64,000 nucleotides of DNA from Botryobacter ruber (GCF_003347595.2 NZ_QCZK02000049.1:1-64000); one strand, 5' to 3'. Counted from the first letter of the stretch, positions 36,311-45,313 are shown. A program made the numbers and translations. Notes: a model not told the origin generated them from the letters alone.

Positions 36311-36504
36311 TACATTGTCGTACGAGATATTATCTTTCTTTTTCCCAATAACTACCCAACCCGAATAGAAGTTAGCTGATTCCAATATCATACACCCCTC
36401 CTGTCATCCCTTTAGGGATCTGGTGGGCTAGCTGCAGGAACCTTTCCAAAGCAGAGAAATGGTTATTCGGTTACTGGTTCCTGCACAGCATCGGACTGAA
36501 CCTG

Positions 36505-36543
36505 AAAAAACAAAGGCTGCCCGGATCTCTCCTGTGGCAGCCT
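36505..36543 (-). terminator. Terminator of the DUF5723 gene
   Basis: Arms AGGCTGCC (36514-36521) and GGCAGCCT (36536-36543); read on the minus strand the stem is followed by TTGTTTTTT. It lies 30 bases beyond the stop at 36574. Confidence 0.7.
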
Positions 36544-36573
36544 CTGCTACTATTTTTCTAAATCTAGTGAAAT

Positions 36574-38265
36574 TTACTGTCCACCAACAGGCGCAGGGCA
36601 ACCTTTCAGCTCTACCGTGCCGGGAACATCCGGGCAGGCATCGTCTTTGTCGGCAACGCCGTCATTATCTTTGTCGGGACAACCCATGAGCTCTAACGTA
36701 CCCGGCACTTTTTTGCACTGGTCTTTTCTATTCGACACGCCGTCTTTGTCCTTGTCTTTTTTGTTGCGCTTTAAGATCGGCAGCAGCGATACGCCCATGT
36801 ACACATTGGCGCCATGCGGATTTCCATAATTGAATACGCTGCCGATGTTGTCGGAGCCGATAAACACGTTACCGAAGCGGACCATGGTGCCAACCGTCAG
36901 TACAGAATACTCGTTCTGCGCAGCTACCGGAAGCGCAATTTCAAACTTCTTGAATTCCAGGCGCGGCGTTACGGCCACCAGCGAATTCTGACGCATGCCG
37001 ATGGCGCCTTCGCCACGTAAATTTTTGATCAGGGTCGCGTTCAGGTACAAGGGACCAGCCACGTTATAATCTACATTCAGGTTCAACGCGGTTGGCAAAC
37101 CCGAACGGAAAGAGCTTATCCTGTCGGCATCCGATACACCCAACGCTTCGTTCATGATATCAGCAATTTCCTCTACGCTTTCGGCATCTTCAAAATCAGA
37201 GGTTCTCAGTTCTTTGTTTTCCTTATTCAGGTAATAGCCTTTTACATAATCCGGATTGTCGTATAAAATGCTGCCCACATCCATCAGGCCGATGCCTACC
37301 CGGAATTTGTATTTGTTTTTTTCCTGGTTCACAACCTCTTCCCCATCCAGCACCGACTGGTACTTTTCTATGTTCGGACGGAATTCGTAGGTAAGCCCGA
37401 AATCAGCTCCCCATCCTTTTCCTGGACTTCCGATACCGGTTAGCATTTTTAACAGTTCCGCCGGGTCTTTTTCCTCGAAAGAATCCATGCCGCCGAAAGC
37501 GTCGTCGGTTAAGTAGCCGTATTTGGTTTGAATTTTATCCAGCTGCAACACATAATCGTAGTCGTCGCCGCCGGGTTGCTTGTGTACCTCGAACCGGGTG
37601 TCTTCGTTTATGAAATAGGCCGAATACAGGCCGGCCAGTTTTTTAACCGTAATGCCCGCTTTCAGGAAATGCCTGTCCTGGTCTACCAGCACCCGGGCAT
37701 ACGAAAAGGCTAATTCCGAGAAAAGGTTCGCATTTAAATTCATGGTGGTATTATCCGACACCTCATTCACCAAGTCTTCGGCTTCGCCTCCCTCTGTTTT
37801 GTAAAGCCACCCGACACGCGCAATGTCTTCCGACAGGTTATGAATCTGCACGCCACCCCGCATCCGCGACGAAAAGGCGATGCTGTGTTTCGGGCTAAGG
37901 CGCAGCATGAAAGCCGGGCCCCGCAGGTCGGCGCCTGCCACCAACATCTTTGCTTTACCGTTCAGGTTCTCCTTGATGTATTCATCCTTAAACTCCATTT
38001 CATCTTTAAACAATTTAAAAATAGAAACAGGAGCCTCGTACCGTAAATAATCGTTGGTAATGCCGGCATCTGCAGAAAACAGGTTGAGATAGAACGAATG
38101 GCGGGCATCGGCAATGGCCGAAGGGTTGGTATACAGGCTGTTTGTACCGCCGTAATTGGTGTTAGCCAGCCCCAGCTGTTGTGCGTCAGCGGTTTCGGGC
38201 GAAAACACCCTGGCTAGTAAAACAGCTGCAAACGAAACTGTTAAAGGGTAGAATTTTAGCTTCAT
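36574..38265 (-). CDS. DUF5723-family outer-membrane protein with C-terminal TSP type-3 repeats
   Basis: 563 residues from the ATG at 38265. The signal peptide ends ETADAQQ. The body looks like a Bacteroidota outer-membrane barrel (alternating strands, opening GLANTNYGGTNSLYTNPSAIADARHSFYLNLF, typical of DUF5723). The C-terminus has two calcium-binding thrombospondin type-3-like repeats, DKDKDGVSNRKDQCKKVPGT and DKDNDGVADKDDACPDVPGT, of the kind that link OmpA-type barrels to the cell wall, but no OmpA domain follows. Probably a surface or gliding-related barrel. Function unknown. Confidence 0.8.
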   Translation of the reverse strand: MKLKFYPLTVSFAAVLLARVFSPETADAQQLGLANTNYGGTNSLYTNPSAIADARHSFYLNLFSADAGITNDYLRYEAPVSIFKLFKDEMEFKDEYIKENLNGKAKMLVAGADLRGPAFMLRLSPKHSIAFSSRMRGGVQIHNLSEDIARVGWLYKTEGGEAEDLVNEVSDNTTMNLNANLFSELAFSYARVLVDQDRHFLKAGITVKKLAGLYSAYFINEDTRFEVHKQPGGDDYDYVLQLDKIQTKYGYLTDDAFGGMDSFEEKDPAELLKMLTGIGSPGKGWGADFGLTYEFRPNIEKYQSVLDGEEVVNQEKNKYKFRVGIGLMDVGSILYDNPDYVKGYYLNKENKELRTSDFEDAESVEEIADIMNEALGVSDADRISSFRSGLPTALNLNVDYNVAGPLYLNATLIKNLRGEGAIGMRQNSLVAVTPRLEFKKFEIALPVAAQNEYSVLTVGTMVRFGNVFIGSDNIGSVFNYGNPHGANVYMGVSLLPILKRNKKDKDKDGVSNRKDQCKKVPGTLELMGCPDKDNDGVADKDDACPDVPGTVELKGCPAPVGGQ

Positions 38266-38528
38266 AAGCAAACGAGTGAATAAAAAATAGTTAATAAATC
38301 ATGAGAGATAACCGTTTATGAAGCTTGTTTTCAGGTTGTGGAGAGGAAAGATTTTCCCAAGGTAGCTAAGTATTATGAATAATAATTGCCCGAAATTACC
38401 ATTATAAGCACAGAAAAAAAATACCCAAAAGCAGGTATTTTACTAAAAAATTCAGCAGATATGCTTTGTTATGAAGTAAATCCATCAGGAAACAGGCAAA
38501 CGTAAACCCAAAAATTTCTAAAAACAGT

Positions 38529-38556
38529 AAAAAGATTAACACTAATCTTTTTTTAC
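38529..38556 (+). promoter_or_regulatory. Hairpin with T-run abutting the ftsH start
   Basis: AAAAAGATTA-ACAC-TAATCTTTTT is a perfect 10-bp stem with a 4-base loop ending in T's, two to four bases before the TTG start used for ftsH. It resembles a terminator, but nothing upstream on this strand needs one. An attenuator or temperature-sensitive structure is possible. Confidence 0.45.
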
Positions 38557-40518
38557 TTGGCAGAAGTACCCTCTCATAAAGACATTCCGAAGAAGGAACC
38601 GCAGGTAAAGCTGCCTTCCATCATGACCTACCTGATGATGATGGCGCTCTTCCTGCTGTTCATCACGCTTTTTAATACCGACAGCGCCCCGCGTAAAGCA
38701 ATCTCGTGGCTGGAGGTGGAACAGCAGATGCTTCCTGAAAAGGCTATCGAAAAAATTGAGGTCATCAACAACGAGGAAGCAAACATCTATATTAAGGAAG
38801 CCCTTGCCGACACGCCACCCTTTAAGGATGTGCTAAAGCCCGGCGATAAGGAGGAGCCACTGCCGGGGCCGCATTATACCTTAACCATTGGCTCAGTAGA
38901 AACCTTTGAGCGGAAACTGGAGGCAGCCCAGGAGAACGTGCCGCTGGAGGAGCAGGTGGAGGTAATTTACATCAGGGAGGAAAACTGGTTCGGCAACATT
39001 TTTATCTGGCTGCTCCCCTTGTTTCTGTTTATCCTGTTCTGGCGCTTCCTTTTCCGGAGCTACAGTGGCGGCGGCGCAGGCGGAACCTCGGTGTTTAATT
39101 TCGGGAAGTCGAAAGCGCTGCTCTTTGACCGGGAACACAAAAGCAAAGTGACCTTTAACGATGTGGCGGGGCTGGACGAGGCGGCCATGGAAGTAAAAGA
39201 AGTAGTGGACTTCCTAAAAAATCCCGACGACTTCACGAAACTGGGCGCCAAAATTCCGAAAGGGGTCATCCTGGTGGGGCCGCCCGGAACAGGGAAAACC
39301 TTGCTGGCCAGGGCCATGGCAGGCGAAGCGCAGGTGCCTTTTTTCTCTATGTCGGGCTCTGGCTTCGTGGAAATGTTTGTGGGAGTGGGCGCCTCGCGGG
39401 TGCGCGACCTGTTTAAGCAGGCAAAGGAAAAAGCGCCCTGTATCATCTTCATCGATGAGATTGATAGCATTGGCCAGTCGCGGGGGAAGAACGCCATGTT
39501 TACCGGCTCCAACGATGAACGCGAAAGTACCCTGAACCAGCTGCTGACGGAGATGGACGGCTTTGAAACCAACAGCGGCATTATAGTGCTGGCCGCTACC
39601 AACCGGGCCGATCTGCTGGACCCTGCCCTGCTGCGCCCCGGCCGTTTTGACCGGCACATTTACCTGGAGCTGCCCAACATCAAGGAGAGGGAAGAAATCT
39701 TTAAAGTACACCTGCGCCCCCTTAAAACCGACGACTCCATCGAGATCTCTGTTTTAGCTGCCCAGACCCCCGGCTTTTCCGGCGCCGACATCGCCAACGT
39801 CTGCAACGAAGCCGCCCTGATTGCCGCCCGCAGGAAAAAAGACAGCATCGACAAACAGGATTTCCTGGATTCGCTCGACCGGATTGTGGCCGGTCTGGAG
39901 AAGAAAAGCAAGATCATTTCGCCGGAAGAGAAAAAGATCATCGCCTACCACGAAGCAGGGCATGCGCTGGTCAGCTGGCTGCTGCAGCACGTGGACCCGC
40001 TGATAAAGGTATCCATCATTCCGAGGGGCAAGTCGCTGGGCGCTGCCTGGTACCTGCCGGAAGAGCACCAGCTGAAATCGGCCACTGCCTTTACGGAACA
40101 TTTGAGCGCCATGCTGGCAGGCAGAGCTGCCGAAGAAATCACGTTCGGCGAAGTAACCTCCGGTGCGCTCGACGACCTGGAAAAAGCCACGAAAGAAGCC
40201 TACATGATGGTGGCCTACTACGGCTTCGACAAGCAGATCGGTAATATCAGCTTTTATGATTCCACGGGCAAGCAGGACACCCGCCTCTCGAAACCCTACA
40301 GCGAAGAAACCGGGAAGGTAATTGACGCAGAGGTAATAAAACTGATTAGCAGCGCCTACCAGAAAGCCAAAGACCTGTTGCAGCAAAACCAGGAGCTGCT
40401 GGTAAAGCTGGCCGAACTGCTCCTGCACAAGGAAGTCATTTTCAAAGAAGACCTCGAACAAATCCTCGGTAAACGGGCCGCCCCGGAAAAAGAAACGCCC
40501 CAGAAAGCGCCCCTGTAG
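38557..40518 (+). CDS. ftsH: ATP-dependent zinc metalloprotease FtsH
   Basis: Membrane-anchored AAA+ protease degrading damaged or regulatory membrane and cytosolic proteins. TM1 about 24-40 and TM2 about 148-168 flank a periplasmic domain. Walker A GPPGTGKT (241-248), Walker B IIFIDEID, SRH region ATNRADLLDPALLRPGRFDRH, zinc motif HEAGH (465-469). 653 residues with a TTG start. The first ATG is at 38623, in front of TM1, and would give 631 residues. The TTG form keeps a short charged cytosolic tail, as is usual, but the hairpin right before it makes the choice uncertain. Confidence 0.93.
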   Translation: MAEVPSHKDIPKKEPQVKLPSIMTYLMMMALFLLFITLFNTDSAPRKAISWLEVEQQMLPEKAIEKIEVINNEEANIYIKEALADTPPFKDVLKPGDKEEPLPGPHYTLTIGSVETFERKLEAAQENVPLEEQVEVIYIREENWFGNIFIWLLPLFLFILFWRFLFRSYSGGGAGGTSVFNFGKSKALLFDREHKSKVTFNDVAGLDEAAMEVKEVVDFLKNPDDFTKLGAKIPKGVILVGPPGTGKTLLARAMAGEAQVPFFSMSGSGFVEMFVGVGASRVRDLFKQAKEKAPCIIFIDEIDSIGQSRGKNAMFTGSNDERESTLNQLLTEMDGFETNSGIIVLAATNRADLLDPALLRPGRFDRHIYLELPNIKEREEIFKVHLRPLKTDDSIEISVLAAQTPGFSGADIANVCNEAALIAARRKKDSIDKQDFLDSLDRIVAGLEKKSKIISPEEKKIIAYHEAGHALVSWLLQHVDPLIKVSIIPRGKSLGAAWYLPEEHQLKSATAFTEHLSAMLAGRAAEEITFGEVTSGALDDLEKATKEAYMMVAYYGFDKQIGNISFYDSTGKQDTRLSKPYSEETGKVIDAEVIKLISSAYQKAKDLLQQNQELLVKLAELLLHKEVIFKEDLEQILGKRAAPEKETPQKAPL

Positions 40519-40520
40519 CT

Positions 40521-40546
40521 GCAGCAAAAAGATACTTTTTTGCTGC
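40521..40546 (+). terminator. Hairpin after ftsH
   Basis: GCAGCAAAAAG / CTTTTTTGCTGC with loop ATA, starting 3 bases after the stop. The T's are inside the stem rather than after it. Confidence 0.5.
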
Positions 40547-40582
40547 TCGACGATGCACTGTCCACCGGCAGCTATCCCTGTG

Positions 40583-40609
40583 CAGCAGTGGCTGTGGTGG
40601 CAGGTGCAG
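40583..40609 (-). repeat. Dispersed 28-bp element (family A)
   Basis: Plus-strand CAGCAGTGGCTGTGGTGGCA then GGTGCAG; exact complement of the core, 65 bases after the ftsH stop. Confidence 0.8.
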
Positions 40610-40716
40610 CAAAGCTTTTTACCTAATAATTGCCTGGAACAGGAACAGGTAAAGGCAAACCGGTCTTAAACTCTAACACATACCTTTCGTTAGCAATAAC
40701 ATAAAACCTAAAGCGT

Positions 40717-41127
40717 ATGTCTGTAGCAGGATTGATAGCAGTTATACTGATCGCATTCGTCATCGGCGCCCTCTTTTACTTTGTTTTCAGGAACAGGGGA
40801 CCCTGGGGAAGCTTCTGGACATTTTTTTTGGTGCTGTTCCTGGGCGTTTACTTAGCGCACATCTGGGTTCGGCCCATCGGGCCGGTTTACTGGGGCGTCG
40901 CGTTTTTGCCCCTGCTGTTTGTCGGGCTGCTTATTGCGCTGTTACTGGCAGCTGCCGCCCCATCTCGCCGGAAAAATAAGGACACCAGCCGGAATCATCC
41001 GCCGGCCGGACCAGCTGCTGTGCGCGATGAAGTACCGTTCCGGGATGACCAGGTCATGTTGGGCATCTTTTTCTGGACAGCCCTTTTCCTGTTAATCGCG
41101 CTGCTTGTGGCCGGTATATATTTCTAA
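40717..41127 (+). CDS. Small integral membrane protein, unknown function
   Basis: 136 residues with four hydrophobic spans at about 4-26, 31-50, 56-80 and 112-134. Between the third and fourth lies a charged cytosol-like loop (PSRRKNKDTSRNHPPAGPAA). Start MSVAGLIAVILIAF. I recognise no family. Lies alone on the plus strand after ftsH, 198 bases away, so not clearly in the same operon. Confidence 0.7.
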   Translation: MSVAGLIAVILIAFVIGALFYFVFRNRGPWGSFWTFFLVLFLGVYLAHIWVRPIGPVYWGVAFLPLLFVGLLIALLLAAAAPSRRKNKDTSRNHPPAGPAAVRDEVPFRDDQVMLGIFFWTALFLLIALLVAGIYF

Positions 41128-41228
41128 CTGATGTGGACACAGGCTGATTTCTGGCCCCTCGCAAAGCGGCGTGCATTTCCTTTATAAGGACAGGCAGGAA
41201 GTGAACCTGCAGCTTGAATTCAGAAAAA

Positions 41229-42053
41229 TTACCCCAGCGCAACATCCAGCACCATCATCACCACAAAACCGGCAATCAGGCCCAGCACGGCATAATCGGT
41301 AAACTTGTCGCGTTGCGTTTCGGGAATCACCTCCTCCACCACCACATACACCATGGCACCGGCTGCAAAAGCCAGCGCATAAGGCAGTACCGGGCGCATG
41401 TAATAAACAGCAGTGGCGCCCAGCACGCCGGCGACCGGCTCTACAATGGCAGAAAGCTGTCCGTACCAGAAGCTCTTCCAGCGGCTGGCGCCCATGCTGC
41501 GCAGGGGCATGGCCACGGCAAATCCTTCCGGAAAATTCTGCATCCCGATTCCAAAAGCCAGCGTAACGGCCGAAGCCACTGTTACCCCTTCCGTACCGTG
41601 CGCTGCCGCTCCGAACAGCACCCCCACTGCCAGTCCCTCCGGGAAGTTATGGATGGTAATGGCAATGAGCAGCAGGCTGGTATGGTGCAGTTTCGTTTTG
41701 GGGCCTTCGGCTTCTTCCGGTTCAAAATTGATGTGCAGGTGCGGCGCTGTCTTATCCAGGCCATATACAAACAGGGCGCCCACCGTAAACCCCACCGCGG
41801 CAGGCATCCAGCTCATGTCCGGGTACTGCTCAGCCGACAGCTCGATAGCCGGGCTCAGCAACGACCAGAAACTGGCTGCCAGCATCACGCCCCCGGTAAA
41901 CCCCAGCGACACATCCTGCCAGCTTCGTTTCATCTCCTTAAAAAAGAAAACCATAGCAGCTCCCACAGCCGTTACCAGCCAGGTAAAAACAGTGGCAAGC
42001 AGGGCGGAGAGTACAGGTCCCTGGTCGCTGAGGTAAGAGACTATGGTTGACAT
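41229..42053 (-). CDS. ZIP-family divalent metal transporter (GufA-like)
   Basis: Imports zinc or other divalent metals across the inner membrane. I start at the ATG at 42053 (MSTIVSYLSDQGPV), giving 274 residues; the frame is open further upstream to 42128. Eight hydrophobic helices. The metal-site helix IV reads TIHNFPEGLAVGV and helix V GIGMQNFPEGFAVAMP, both with the HN/QN-x-P-E-G pattern of ZIP proteins. A His/Asp/Glu loop (HLHINFEPEEAEG) separates helices III and IV. Confidence 0.9.
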   Translation of the reverse strand: MSTIVSYLSDQGPVLSALLATVFTWLVTAVGAAMVFFFKEMKRSWQDVSLGFTGGVMLAASFWSLLSPAIELSAEQYPDMSWMPAAVGFTVGALFVYGLDKTAPHLHINFEPEEAEGPKTKLHHTSLLLIAITIHNFPEGLAVGVLFGAAAHGTEGVTVASAVTLAFGIGMQNFPEGFAVAMPLRSMGASRWKSFWYGQLSAIVEPVAGVLGATAVYYMRPVLPYALAFAAGAMVYVVVEEVIPETQRDKFTDYAVLGLIAGFVVMMVLDVALG

Positions 42054-42136
42054 AGAACAAGGCTTCAGTTGTTGTTGATACCCTGTTTTCATGCCAATAG
42101 TTGCTGCTTCCAAAGCGCCGGAAAGCACATTTTACG

Positions 42137-42170
42137 TTGCTGCTGCAGTCACCACACCTTCTGCTGTTCC
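42137..42170 (+). repeat. Degenerate family A element
   Basis: TTGCTGCTGCAGTCACCACA then CCTTCTGCTG; several mismatches to the core. It is in tandem with the better copy at 42183. Confidence 0.45.
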
Positions 42171-42182
42171 TTAAAATACTGC

Positions 42183-42210
42183 TGTACCTGCCACCACAGC
42201 CGCTGCTCCT
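42183..42210 (+). repeat. Dispersed 28-bp element (family A)
   Basis: TGTACCTGCCACCACAGCCG then CTGCTCCT. One mismatch to the core. It lies just beyond the stop of the DinB gene (minus strand, ending 42221). Confidence 0.75.
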
Positions 42211-42220
42211 CCGCGGGCCT

Positions 42221-42793
42221 TCAGCCGGCTACGCTTTTTGCTGCAGGCAAATTCCGCTTCGCCTGCAGCAGGTGCCGCTCGTTGTGCACCACCATAAACT
42301 GCAGGATGTCCCCAAGCTTTAGCCGCACCCATTTCAAAATGGAAACCGGTATCCGGATGGCGTTCAGATCCGACTTGCGGGCCAGCCTGAGGCAGGCAAG
42401 CAACTCCTCCTGCTGCCGGATAAACTCCCCCACCACCGCCGGCGCATCCAGCGCATCAGCAGGCAGATGCTGCCTGGCAGCCTTGTACTTTTTCGTTCCT
42501 GTTTCAGGTGCCATCATCCGGATAAACCGGTTGCCGAGCCAGGTACTCTTAAATGTTCCTGTAGGCAGCAAGGCTTTGTTCCGGGCTAAGGCAGCTTGAA
42601 TGCGGGGCAGGTAGTAATCGCCGTAGGAGTTCAGGTGGGCCAGGCACTGGGCAATGCTCCAGCCCCCGTTCTCCGCAGGTTGCAGCAGTCCGGCCTCCGG
42701 CAGGTTCTGGAAAACCCGCACGGCCTCTGCGATGTGCTGTTCCACTTTGGTTTCCAGCGCCTCCAGCAGCTCTTCCTGGTTTACCTCTTTCAT
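42221..42793 (-). CDS. DinB-family protein
   Basis: 190 residues from the ATG at 42793 (MKEVNQEELLEALE). Four-helix bundle of the DinB/YfiT type: GGWSIAQCLAHLNSYGDYYLPRI in the middle and a final metal-site helix LQFMVVHNERHLLQAKRNL with the HxxH-like histidines. Such proteins may be thiol transferases or metal-dependent hydrolases, but the substrate is unknown. Starts 1 base beyond the stop of the DUF4345 gene, so the two are co-translated. Confidence 0.82.
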   Translation of the reverse strand: MKEVNQEELLEALETKVEQHIAEAVRVFQNLPEAGLLQPAENGGWSIAQCLAHLNSYGDYYLPRIQAALARNKALLPTGTFKSTWLGNRFIRMMAPETGTKKYKAARQHLPADALDAPAVVGEFIRQQEELLACLRLARKSDLNAIRIPVSILKWVRLKLGDILQFMVVHNERHLLQAKRNLPAAKSVAG

Positions 42794-42794
42794 A

Positions 42795-43214
42795 TCAGTT
42801 TGCTTTTTCAGGTGAAGCCGGTTTTCTATAAACAGCAACCAGGATGGCAGCTACTACAAACAGCACCGTCTCGGTGAGCAGCCACTGGTTTCCAAAGTCT
42901 CCCAAAGCACCTTCCATAAAAATGGTAATGGTGCGCGACAAGGCATAGAAGCCCCAGAGCAGGCATAAAAAGGCCAGTCCTTTGCGTGTGTCGTACAGCA
43001 TCAGGTACACCAGGCTGATGACCAGCGTAATTCCCACGCCGCCATACACGCCCCTGATCGAGCTGAAGGCATCGGTATTGTTTAGCTGCACGTGTACCAG
43101 GTCCATCACCGACTGCGGATCAGAAAAAGCCATCACACTGACTGCCAGCAAACTGAAGGCCGAAAAAAGGATAAAACTTTTGGATACTACATGAATCATT
43201 TTCAGCGTTTTCAT
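42795..43214 (-). CDS. DUF4345-family membrane protein
   Basis: 139 residues, four predicted TM helices (about 10-30, 55-75, 80-98, 110-130). The segment FSSIRGVYGGVGITLVISL and the preceding short polar loop fit DUF4345 as I know it. Function unknown. It lies between a Crp/Fnr-type regulator (73 bases upstream) and the DinB gene, all on the minus strand, so this looks like a three-gene operon. Confidence 0.75.
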   Translation of the reverse strand: MKTLKMIHVVSKSFILFSAFSLLAVSVMAFSDPQSVMDLVHVQLNNTDAFSSIRGVYGGVGITLVISLVYLMLYDTRKGLAFLCLLWGFYALSRTITIFMEGALGDFGNQWLLTETVLFVVAAILVAVYRKPASPEKAN

Positions 43215-43287
43215 AACGTGTTTGTTTAAAGTTTACGTTACAAAGATGCAGCAGCTCAAAAAGATAAATCTTGGTAAATACCAACAT

Positions 43288-43872
43288 TTAAATGCGCACC
43301 TTGTTGAGCAGCTTGCTGAAGTTAGTCGCATCGATGCCCAGGTAGCTGGCCAGGTACTTGTGCGGCACCAGCTGCAGGATATGCGGGCTGCGCTGCAGCA
43401 GTATCCGGAACCGCTCTTCCGAGGAGTAACACTGCAGCTCCACGAGCCGCTGCAGCACCCCGGACAGGCTATGCGTGATGCCTTCCCGGATCATGTGTTC
43501 GATGGCCGGCCTGGTTTGCATCAGCTGCTGTACCTCGGAGTAAGGCGCCCGCAGGAAAGCAGAAGGCGTTAAGGTTTCGTAAAAATAACGCGAAGGCTGT
43601 TGCAGCATCAGCGAGTCCAGCACCCCGCCAAACGACGGCGCATAGGTAAAGAGCAGCGTTGCCTCCCGTTGCTGCTCGTCGAAATAATACACCCGCTGCA
43701 CCCCCTCCGTCACAAAATACAGGTAATGCTCCCGCTCCCCTGCCACCGTCAGGGTTTCTTTCCGTTTAGCCGAAAACGGTTTCCAGGCAGCAGAAAACGC
43801 CTGCCAGTCCGCCTCCGGCAAGGGACGAATAGCGGTAACAACCTGTTTTAATGTTTGTAATGCTGCCTCCAT
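43288..43872 (-). CDS. Crp/Fnr-family transcriptional regulator
   Basis: 194 residues from the ATG at 43872 (MEAALQTLKQV); the frame is open to 43956 but the longer start adds non-family residues. The N-terminal half is a cyclic-nucleotide-like jelly roll (LTVAGEREHYLYFVTEGVQRVYYFDE). The C-terminal helix-turn-helix includes LVPHKYLASYLGIDATNFSKLLNKVRI, typical of Bacteroidota Crp-like proteins with a shortened wing. Effector unknown. Presumably controls the downstream DUF4345-dinB pair. Confidence 0.85.
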   Translation of the reverse strand: MEAALQTLKQVVTAIRPLPEADWQAFSAAWKPFSAKRKETLTVAGEREHYLYFVTEGVQRVYYFDEQQREATLLFTYAPSFGGVLDSLMLQQPSRYFYETLTPSAFLRAPYSEVQQLMQTRPAIEHMIREGITHSLSGVLQRLVELQCYSSEERFRILLQRSPHILQLVPHKYLASYLGIDATNFSKLLNKVRI

Positions 43873-44135
43873 ACAAGCTGCTGCTGTTTTGACGGATAAA
43901 GATGGTTCAAACTTTCGTAGCAGGAAAATGCTGCATATTTTTTTGTGCGTTTCCATACCCGCCGGATTACCCGGTACAGCCGGAAAAGCTGTAGCAATGG
44001 CGGAGGGTGCTGCTATTTATTTTCTGTATTTAACAGGCCTAAACTTAGATATGTAAACTAATTGTCGTACATTTAAAAAAATTATGAACGTATATGCCGC
44101 TGTAATTGTAGTAGGTATATAATAAACAAAACACA

Positions 44136-44327
44136 ATGAATAAAGGAACAGTAAAATTCTTTAATGAAACCAAAGGTTTCGGATTTATTAAAGAAGCAAA
44201 TTCAGATCAGGAATACTTCGTGCACGTAACTGGTTTGGTAAGCGAAATCAGAGAAAATGACGAAGTAACTTTTGACCTGCAGGAAGGTAGAAAAGGACTA
44301 AACGCGGTTAACGTTAAGCTCGTTTAG
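44136..44327 (+). CDS. Cold-shock protein, CspA family
   Basis: 63 residues. Single OB-fold that binds single-stranded RNA/DNA. RNP1 KGFGFIK (13-19) and RNP2 YFVHV (27-31) are intact, with MNKGTVKFFNETKGFGFI at the start. Shorter than E. coli CspA by a few residues, as usual in this phylum. The AT-rich 5' region (44040-44135) is likely the untranslated leader. Followed by a strong terminator. Confidence 0.93.
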   Translation: MNKGTVKFFNETKGFGFIKEANSDQEYFVHVTGLVSEIRENDEVTFDLQEGRKGLNAVNVKLV

Positions 44328-44349
44328 TTTTAACATACAAGTCATCCAG

Positions 44350-44378
44350 AAAAAGCCTTACATCCGGTAAGGCTTTTT
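44350..44378 (+). terminator. Rho-independent terminator of the cold-shock gene
   Basis: AAAAAGCCTTAC / GTAAGGCTTTTT, 12-bp perfect stem, 5-base loop, ending in a T-run, 23 bases after the stop. Confidence 0.85.
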
Positions 44379-44456
44379 TAGTTTTTACCTGCACCAACAA
44401 CTGCCCCGGCGGCACTTGAAGTGCAGCATGTTCTTTCACTTAAACCTATACACTCT

Positions 44457-44684
44457 ATGAACCGAAAGTACTTAGTAGATACCACAACACGTGAATACCT
44501 GTGCGTAGCTCTTAAAAAAGGACAGGATTGGGTACCCAACAACCAGGACTCCCTCAAAAAATTTATGAATTCCCGTTCCGCCACCACTGCTTCCGACACA
44601 GCCTTGCTCTCTGGCGAATTTAACGATAATTCCTTCTTCGAAAAGTGGATACGCAACGGAACCAACTTCCTCTTCCGCTATTAA
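44457..44684 (+). CDS. Small hypothetical protein between two cold-shock genes
   Basis: 75 residues from the ATG at 44457: MNRKYLVDTTTREYLCVALK, then polar residues, ending FFEKWIRNGTNFLFRY. No signal peptide or TM segment. I do not recognise the family. Codon use and even spacing (terminator before, cold-shock-domain gene 67 bases after) suggest a real gene. Possibly RNA- or stress-related by neighbourhood only. Confidence 0.6.
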   Translation: MNRKYLVDTTTREYLCVALKKGQDWVPNNQDSLKKFMNSRSATTASDTALLSGEFNDNSFFEKWIRNGTNFLFRY

Positions 44685-44751
44685 CCAGCCACAGCTAAAT
44701 TTCACTTCAAAACAACTTACAATCAACCAAAAACAACAGGAACAATAATAT

Positions 44752-45213
44752 ATGGGTAGATCTCAGGAAACCTTTAGTAAAAAAGAAAAAGAAAAGAAAA
44801 GACTTAAAAAAAGACAGGACAAAGAACAAAAGAAGGAAGAGCGCAAAGCTTCCTCGAGCAAAGGGAAAGGCATTGACGAAATGCTGGCCTATGTAGACGA
44901 AAACGGCAATATTACGGATACGCCCCCGGACCCCACCCGGAAAAAGAAAGCCGTAAAGCAGGAAGATATCCAGATCAGTGTGACGCGGCAGGAAGACCTG
45001 GAGCCGGCGGATCTGATCAGAACCGGTATCGTTACGTTCTTTAATAACTCCAAAGGCTACGGCTTCATCAAAGACCTGGAGACGCAGGAAAGTATTTTTG
45101 TGCACCTGAACGGCCTGGTAGACCAGGTACAGGAAAACAACAAAGTTACTTTTGAGATTGAACAGACACCAAAAGGACCAGGCGCCGTAAATGTGCGGCT
45201 TGATCGTTCCTAA
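44752..45213 (+). CDS. Cold-shock-domain protein with long basic N-terminal tail
   Basis: 153 residues. Residues 1-40 are almost purely Lys/Glu/Arg (KKEKEKKRLKKRQDKEQKK), probably a charged helix or disordered RNA-binding tail. Residues about 85-153 form a CSD with RNP1 SKGYGFIKD and RNP2 SIFVHL. This tail-plus-CSD layout recurs in Bacteroidota. It likely acts as an RNA chaperone. Not part of the upstream CspA transcript because a terminator separates them. Confidence 0.88.
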   Translation: MGRSQETFSKKEKEKKRLKKRQDKEQKKEERKASSSKGKGIDEMLAYVDENGNITDTPPDPTRKKKAVKQEDIQISVTRQEDLEPADLIRTGIVTFFNNSKGYGFIKDLETQESIFVHLNGLVDQVQENNKVTFEIEQTPKGPGAVNVRLDRS

Positions 45214-45284
45214 ACTGCCGTCCCGGAACCTGTTGCTGCTCCTATACCGGCAGCAGGCTCCGGCACAGGCACCCCAGAAAAAGG

Positions 45285-45313
45285 TGCAGTGGCTGTGGTG
45301 GCAGGTGCTGCAG
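45285..45313 (-). repeat. Dispersed 28-bp element (family A)
   Basis: Plus-strand TGCAGTGGCTGTGGTGGCAG then GTGCTGCAG; one change from the core, 72 bases after the preceding stop. Confidence 0.75.

Larger units (their letters stand above)
36253..36573. other. Intergenic, convergent gene ends
   Basis: 321 bases between pcm and the minus-strand DUF5723 gene. Contains a family A element (36281-36310) and the terminator at 36505-36543. No gene. Confidence 0.6.
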
